Source of the DNA: Mycobacterium sp. D16Q13
GTDB lineage: Bacteria; Actinomycetota; Actinomycetes; Mycobacteriales; Mycobacteriaceae
Length of the DNA: 64,000 nucleotides
Assembly (NCBI RefSeq): GCF_002013375.1
Contig: NZ_MAEW01000003.1
Location: 558,001 to 622,000, forward strand
Direction: 5' to 3'
Part shown: positions 61,031 to 64,000 of the stretch, piece after piece
Layout of the letters: each line of letters starts with the position of its first letter
Numbering within the stretch: the stretch's first letter is position 1
Translations under genes and position numbers: made by a program
The notes under the pieces: generated by a model
What the model was told of the DNA's origin: nothing
What the model saw: only the letters and a program-made list of their open reading frames with translations
Databases searched by the model: none

Positions 61031-63640
61031 TCAGTGCGGCGCAATACCGATGGCCTCGCGGCGGTTCGATGCCTGGAGTTTCCGGTAAATAGAACGCTGA
61101 TGTGTCTTGAGGGTGTTGACCGACACCGAGAGCTTCGCGGCAATTTCCGCCGTGGTCATGGGAGTGCGCAGGTACGCCAACACTTCTCGTTCCCGCGAGG
61201 TCAGTGCCACGGCGGGGTTCTCCGATGCGCCCGTCTCGCACGCCAGCAGGCATTCGCCGAGAAAGTCCGGATAGGCCGTCTGGGAGCTGTGCGCCCCCAA
61301 CAGCCCCCGGCACGGCTGGTCGGCGTTGTCCAGGAACGGGTAGCGCACGGATTCGGGGGCGGCCAGTGCCAGCGAATCCTCCAGGAGCCGGTGGGCCTGG
61401 GTGTGGTCGGCACGCTCCCACGCCAGCAGTGCGCCGATCAGCAGGGCGTAGGCGCGCGTGTACGGAGCCACCGACTCGCCACGTGCGTTATCGGCCAAAG
61501 CCTGTGCCAACTCGAGGTTCCCGAGTCGCCGACATATACCGGCGACGATCGCAGAGGCCATGGGCAGCGGTGTCACACCCACGAGCCTCGCCGCCAACTC
61601 GAATGCCTCCCCGGCGTGCCCGCGCATCTCTGCGATCCTCGCGAGTGCGGCTGTGCGGAAGCTGCCCAACGGGACGGCCCTGTTGTCTCCCTCACCGATG
61701 CGCATGGCCACCGCTTCCAGCTGCGGCAAGGCGGCGTCGCACCCCTGGTTTCGCAGCGCCGCAGCAGTGAAGACCAACATCATGCGGCCGATGTCCGGAT
61801 AGCCCTCTCCCACCGCCGCATCCACCACCGTGAAATCCTCGAGCGCCCCAGCCAGCTCGCCCTGCCACAGCTTCATGAATCCCGTAGTGAAAGAGGCTAT
61901 CCCGCCGCCCTCGTGGGAGAGCCACGGAACTTCTGCCATGCTCAGGGATCGTTGGGCGCGGCCGAACTGCCCGGCATGGACATGGGCGAAGGCCAGGCTC
62001 TCCGTGGCCCTGTCCGCGACCGCTGTGAGCCCCAGCGCGCGGCCTTCCTGAGCGGCCGATTCCAGCAGCCGCATCGAGTGACCGACATCGCGCCGCAGCC
62101 GGGTTTCAGCCCAGCCCAACAGGAACAGTGCACACGCATACACCCGGTCGGGCACGAGCGCCCGATCGGTGAGGGCTTCGGTGACAGCGTCGACGGCGCC
62201 CGCCATGGTGCTGTGGTCATCGGAGATCAGGATGCGGCTCAGATCCGCGACTAGGCGCACACGCCGAGACTCGGCGTTGTCATGTGCCAAGGTCTGGGCG
62301 CGTTCGAAATGCAGCAGTGCGCCGAGGCGGTCGCCCGCGACCTCCCGGCAGCAGGAACGCACCATCGCCACATCGGCACTCTCCCCGAATGCCTCGGCCA
62401 CCTGGATGCAGGCGCCCTCCAGCGCCACAGATCTGGCCTCCAGCAGCAGCTCGAGCCAGTGATCGGTGATGGTCTCCGCGGCCAGCTGCGCGTCCGCCCC
62501 GCGGACGGCGTGCTCGACGGCATCCAAGGGGTAGCGGTCTCGCAATTCGCGTGCGGCTAGCAGATTCAAGGCGCTCCAGCGCGCGGGATCCGATTGCCTC
62601 AGCACTTCGCCGCAGCCCTGCGCGAACATCGAATGCCATTGGTAGACAGCATCTTCACCAGATCCGAAGCGTTCGATGAACAGGCTGGATGACGCACATT
62701 CGGCGAGAAGCCCGGCGGCATCGGCACGCCCGGAGAGCACACCGGCCAGGCGTTGGTCCACCCGCGTACATACCGTCACCGCGAGCACGAACTCGGCCAG
62801 CTCCGGGCGCAGCCGCCCGAGAACAGCGGCACGGATGTACTCGGTGAGATCGAAATCATCTAAGGCACTGGGCGTTTGGCCGTCCAACAAGGCCAGCCGC
62901 ACGGCTGCGGGCCAGCCTCCGGTGCCGCGCACGATCTGTTCGGCATCCCCGGCCGAGAGGTTCTGGCGTACTTGGCCGGCGGCCGTGAGCACATCCGCAG
63001 CGGTGAAAGCCAATTCGCCCGCCGCGATGACTGCCACCTGGCCATGTACCCGCAACCGGGTGAGCAGTGTCTCGGGCGCCTCCGTGGTGATCAGAACCAG
63101 TCGCAGCCAGGGCGGGCCGTGCTCAACGAACTCGACGAACTCCGCGGACTGCGTGACGGCAATGGCCTTCTGGAAATCGTCGAGCACGATGGTGACCGGG
63201 CCCGGCATGTCGATCGTGGACAGGGCGGTGAACACCAGTCCCGGAGACGGCAGCTCGAAGGCGGTGGCCAGAGCCCGCCGGACTTGGATGTCGGCGCCGT
63301 CACCCACCGCGTGGCGCAGCGCGGTCATGACGCCGCGAACCAATTCGGGGAAGTCTGCCGCCTGCTCTGTCACCGTCAGCCATCCGATCGAGCCCGGCTG
63401 CCGCAGCCGGCGCGCTGCGGCCCATTGCCCCACGGCGACGGTCTTGCCGAAACCCGATGGCGCGAGCACCACGACGGCCCGCGACTGCTGAACATGCACG
63501 TCAAGAGCACTATGGACGCCTGAGCGGGCGATCATCTCGGGGCTCGCCGACGGCGGTGTAGCCAGGAACCACGGTGCCGGGCTCCACGCCGTCGAACCGG
63601 TGGGCTTGCCGCCTGCGGTCAGATCGACGCGGTCAGCCAT
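61031..63640 (-). CDS. MalT-like LuxR-family ATPase regulator
   Basis: An 869-residue STAND-type activator. Walker A LAPSGFGKTVAVGQW lies near residues 56-70 and Walker B IVLDDFQ near 150; a central TPR-like helical region follows; the C-terminus is a LuxR helix-turn-helix (LTSREREVLAYLRTPMTTAE, then AAKLSVSVNTLKTHQRSIYR). Such regulators bind an inducer through the helical repeats. The inducer and targets are unknown; the DUF2218 gene lies 32 bases downstream and may be co-transcribed. Confidence 0.9.
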   Translation of the reverse strand: MADRVDLTAGGKPTGSTAWSPAPWFLATPPSASPEMIARSGVHSALDVHVQQSRAVVVLAPSGFGKTVAVGQWAAARRLRQPGSIGWLTVTEQAADFPELVRGVMTALRHAVGDGADIQVRRALATAFELPSPGLVFTALSTIDMPGPVTIVLDDFQKAIAVTQSAEFVEFVEHGPPWLRLVLITTEAPETLLTRLRVHGQVAVIAAGELAFTAADVLTAAGQVRQNLSAGDAEQIVRGTGGWPAAVRLALLDGQTPSALDDFDLTEYIRAAVLGRLRPELAEFVLAVTVCTRVDQRLAGVLSGRADAAGLLAECASSSLFIERFGSGEDAVYQWHSMFAQGCGEVLRQSDPARWSALNLLAARELRDRYPLDAVEHAVRGADAQLAAETITDHWLELLLEARSVALEGACIQVAEAFGESADVAMVRSCCREVAGDRLGALLHFERAQTLAHDNAESRRVRLVADLSRILISDDHSTMAGAVDAVTEALTDRALVPDRVYACALFLLGWAETRLRRDVGHSMRLLESAAQEGRALGLTAVADRATESLAFAHVHAGQFGRAQRSLSMAEVPWLSHEGGGIASFTTGFMKLWQGELAGALEDFTVVDAAVGEGYPDIGRMMLVFTAAALRNQGCDAALPQLEAVAMRIGEGDNRAVPLGSFRTAALARIAEMRGHAGEAFELAARLVGVTPLPMASAIVAGICRRLGNLELAQALADNARGESVAPYTRAYALLIGALLAWERADHTQAHRLLEDSLALAAPESVRYPFLDNADQPCRGLLGAHSSQTAYPDFLGECLLACETGASENPAVALTSREREVLAYLRTPMTTAEIAAKLSVSVNTLKTHQRSIYRKLQASNRREAIGIAPH

Positions 63641-63652
63641 CCACTCATTCTC

Positions 63653-63688
63653 GCCCTGCCCAGCTGAGACGAGTTAGCCGGGCAGGGC
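63653..63688 (-). terminator. Terminator stem downstream of pepD
   Basis: GCCCTGCCC (63653-63661) and GGGCAGGGC (63680-63688): a perfect 9-bp GC-rich stem with an 18-base loop, beginning 8 bases after the pepD stop. Confidence 0.55.
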
Positions 63689-63696
63689 CAGCGCCG

Positions 63697-64000
63697 TCAG
63701 GTCTGCGACTGCCCCAGGGTGACCTGGACCGTGCGCGAGGTTCCCGACGGGTCGTCGTAGGTGAGCGCCATGGTGTCGCCAGGAGCCTTGGAGCGGACCG
63801 CGGCCACCAGAGCCTCGGGGCCGTCGATCACCTGGTCGTCGACCTTGGTGATCACGGAACCCTTGGGCACGCCGGCGGTTGCCGCCGCGCTGCCGCGCGC
63901 AACTCCTGCCACCAGTGCGCCACGTGTGTCCTGGTCGGAGCCGAGTTGGACACCCAGCGAGGCTTGCCGGACGGTTCCGGTGGCCACCAGTTCATCCGCG
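63697..64000 (-). CDS. pepD: Serine protease PepD (HtrA/S1C family), C-terminal PDZ part
   Basis: The last 100 residues of an HtrA-type protease, running off the right edge. The visible sequence is the PDZ domain: ASLGVQLGSDQDTRGALVAG, then AGVPKGSVITKVDDQVIDG and ALVAAVRSKAPGDTMAL, closely resembling M. tuberculosis PepD (Rv0983), an envelope-stress protease/chaperone. The catalytic triad and membrane anchor are outside the window. Confidence 0.88.
   Translation of the reverse strand, partial: ADELVATGTVRQASLGVQLGSDQDTRGALVAGVARGSAAATAGVPKGSVITKVDDQVIDGPEALVAAVRSKAPGDTMALTYDDPSGTSRTVQVTLGQSQT

Overview
This is a high-G+C actinobacterial chromosome segment from a mycobacterium, most likely of the rapidly growing Mycobacteroides (abscessus/chelonae) group. 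The evidence is gene order: it follows, largely inverted and with gaps, the M. tuberculosis Rv0312-Rv0385 neighbourhood (fba, dedA, GH76, trmH, pyrE, clpB, flavohaemoglobin, hspR-dnaJ-grpE-dnaK, iniCAB, iniR, etfD, aspC, udgA, an Rv0312-like gene, dcd, Rv0320-like genes). Start codons are often GTG, many genes overlap by 1-8 bases, and several starts look leaderless. The species call is an inference from synteny, not a database result.

Layout. 1-1014: the 5' end of fba and a divergent DedA membrane protein. 1053-2721: a low-G+C two-gene insertion (HEPN protein plus DUF262 protein), a candidate defence module. 2798-7343: thioesterase, GH76 glycosidase, TrmH-type methylase, lipoprotein, pyrE and an SDR, all leftward. 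7467-10732: an mmpS-mmpL transporter pair with its own palindromic promoter. 10729-16423: membrane protein, clpB and three SRPBCC genes. 16848-22204: flavohaemoglobin and the dnaK-grpE-dnaJ-hspR operon, with HspR (HAIR) operators before both dnaK and clpB. 22434-27014: metallo-beta-lactamase-fold protein, a tlpA-ccdA thiol-redox pair, an F420-type oxidoreductase and small envelope proteins.

27092-37442 is the most distinctive block. An iniB-iniA-iniC operon is extended by two paralogous exported proteins. A five-gene DsbA/CcdA/BlaI/M56/DoxX operon follows behind a very large AT-rich palindrome, then a second IniB-like gene. 37623-46432: an Hsp70-like membrane protein, the large LuxR/AAA regulator iniR, the beta-oxidation electron-transfer protein etfD and an aminotransferase. 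A TTAGGGGAT-type motif recurs before iniB and between the second iniB-like gene and hsp70/iniR, and is a candidate IniR operator.

46518-64000: UDP-glucose dehydrogenase, an Rv0312-like envelope protein, dcd, two YkuD-type exported proteins, an internally deleted alpha/beta hydrolase pseudogene, a soluble MmpS-like protein, a DoxX-like membrane protein, a formylglycine-generating enzyme with a Tat-exported sulfatase, transglutaminase, CsbD, Nudix, SRPBCC and DUF2218 genes, a MalT-like LuxR regulator, and the C-terminal end of the PepD protease at the right edge.

No rRNA, tRNA, CRISPR array, transposase or integrase was recognised. Functions are assigned from motifs read by eye and from synteny; no similarity search was run.
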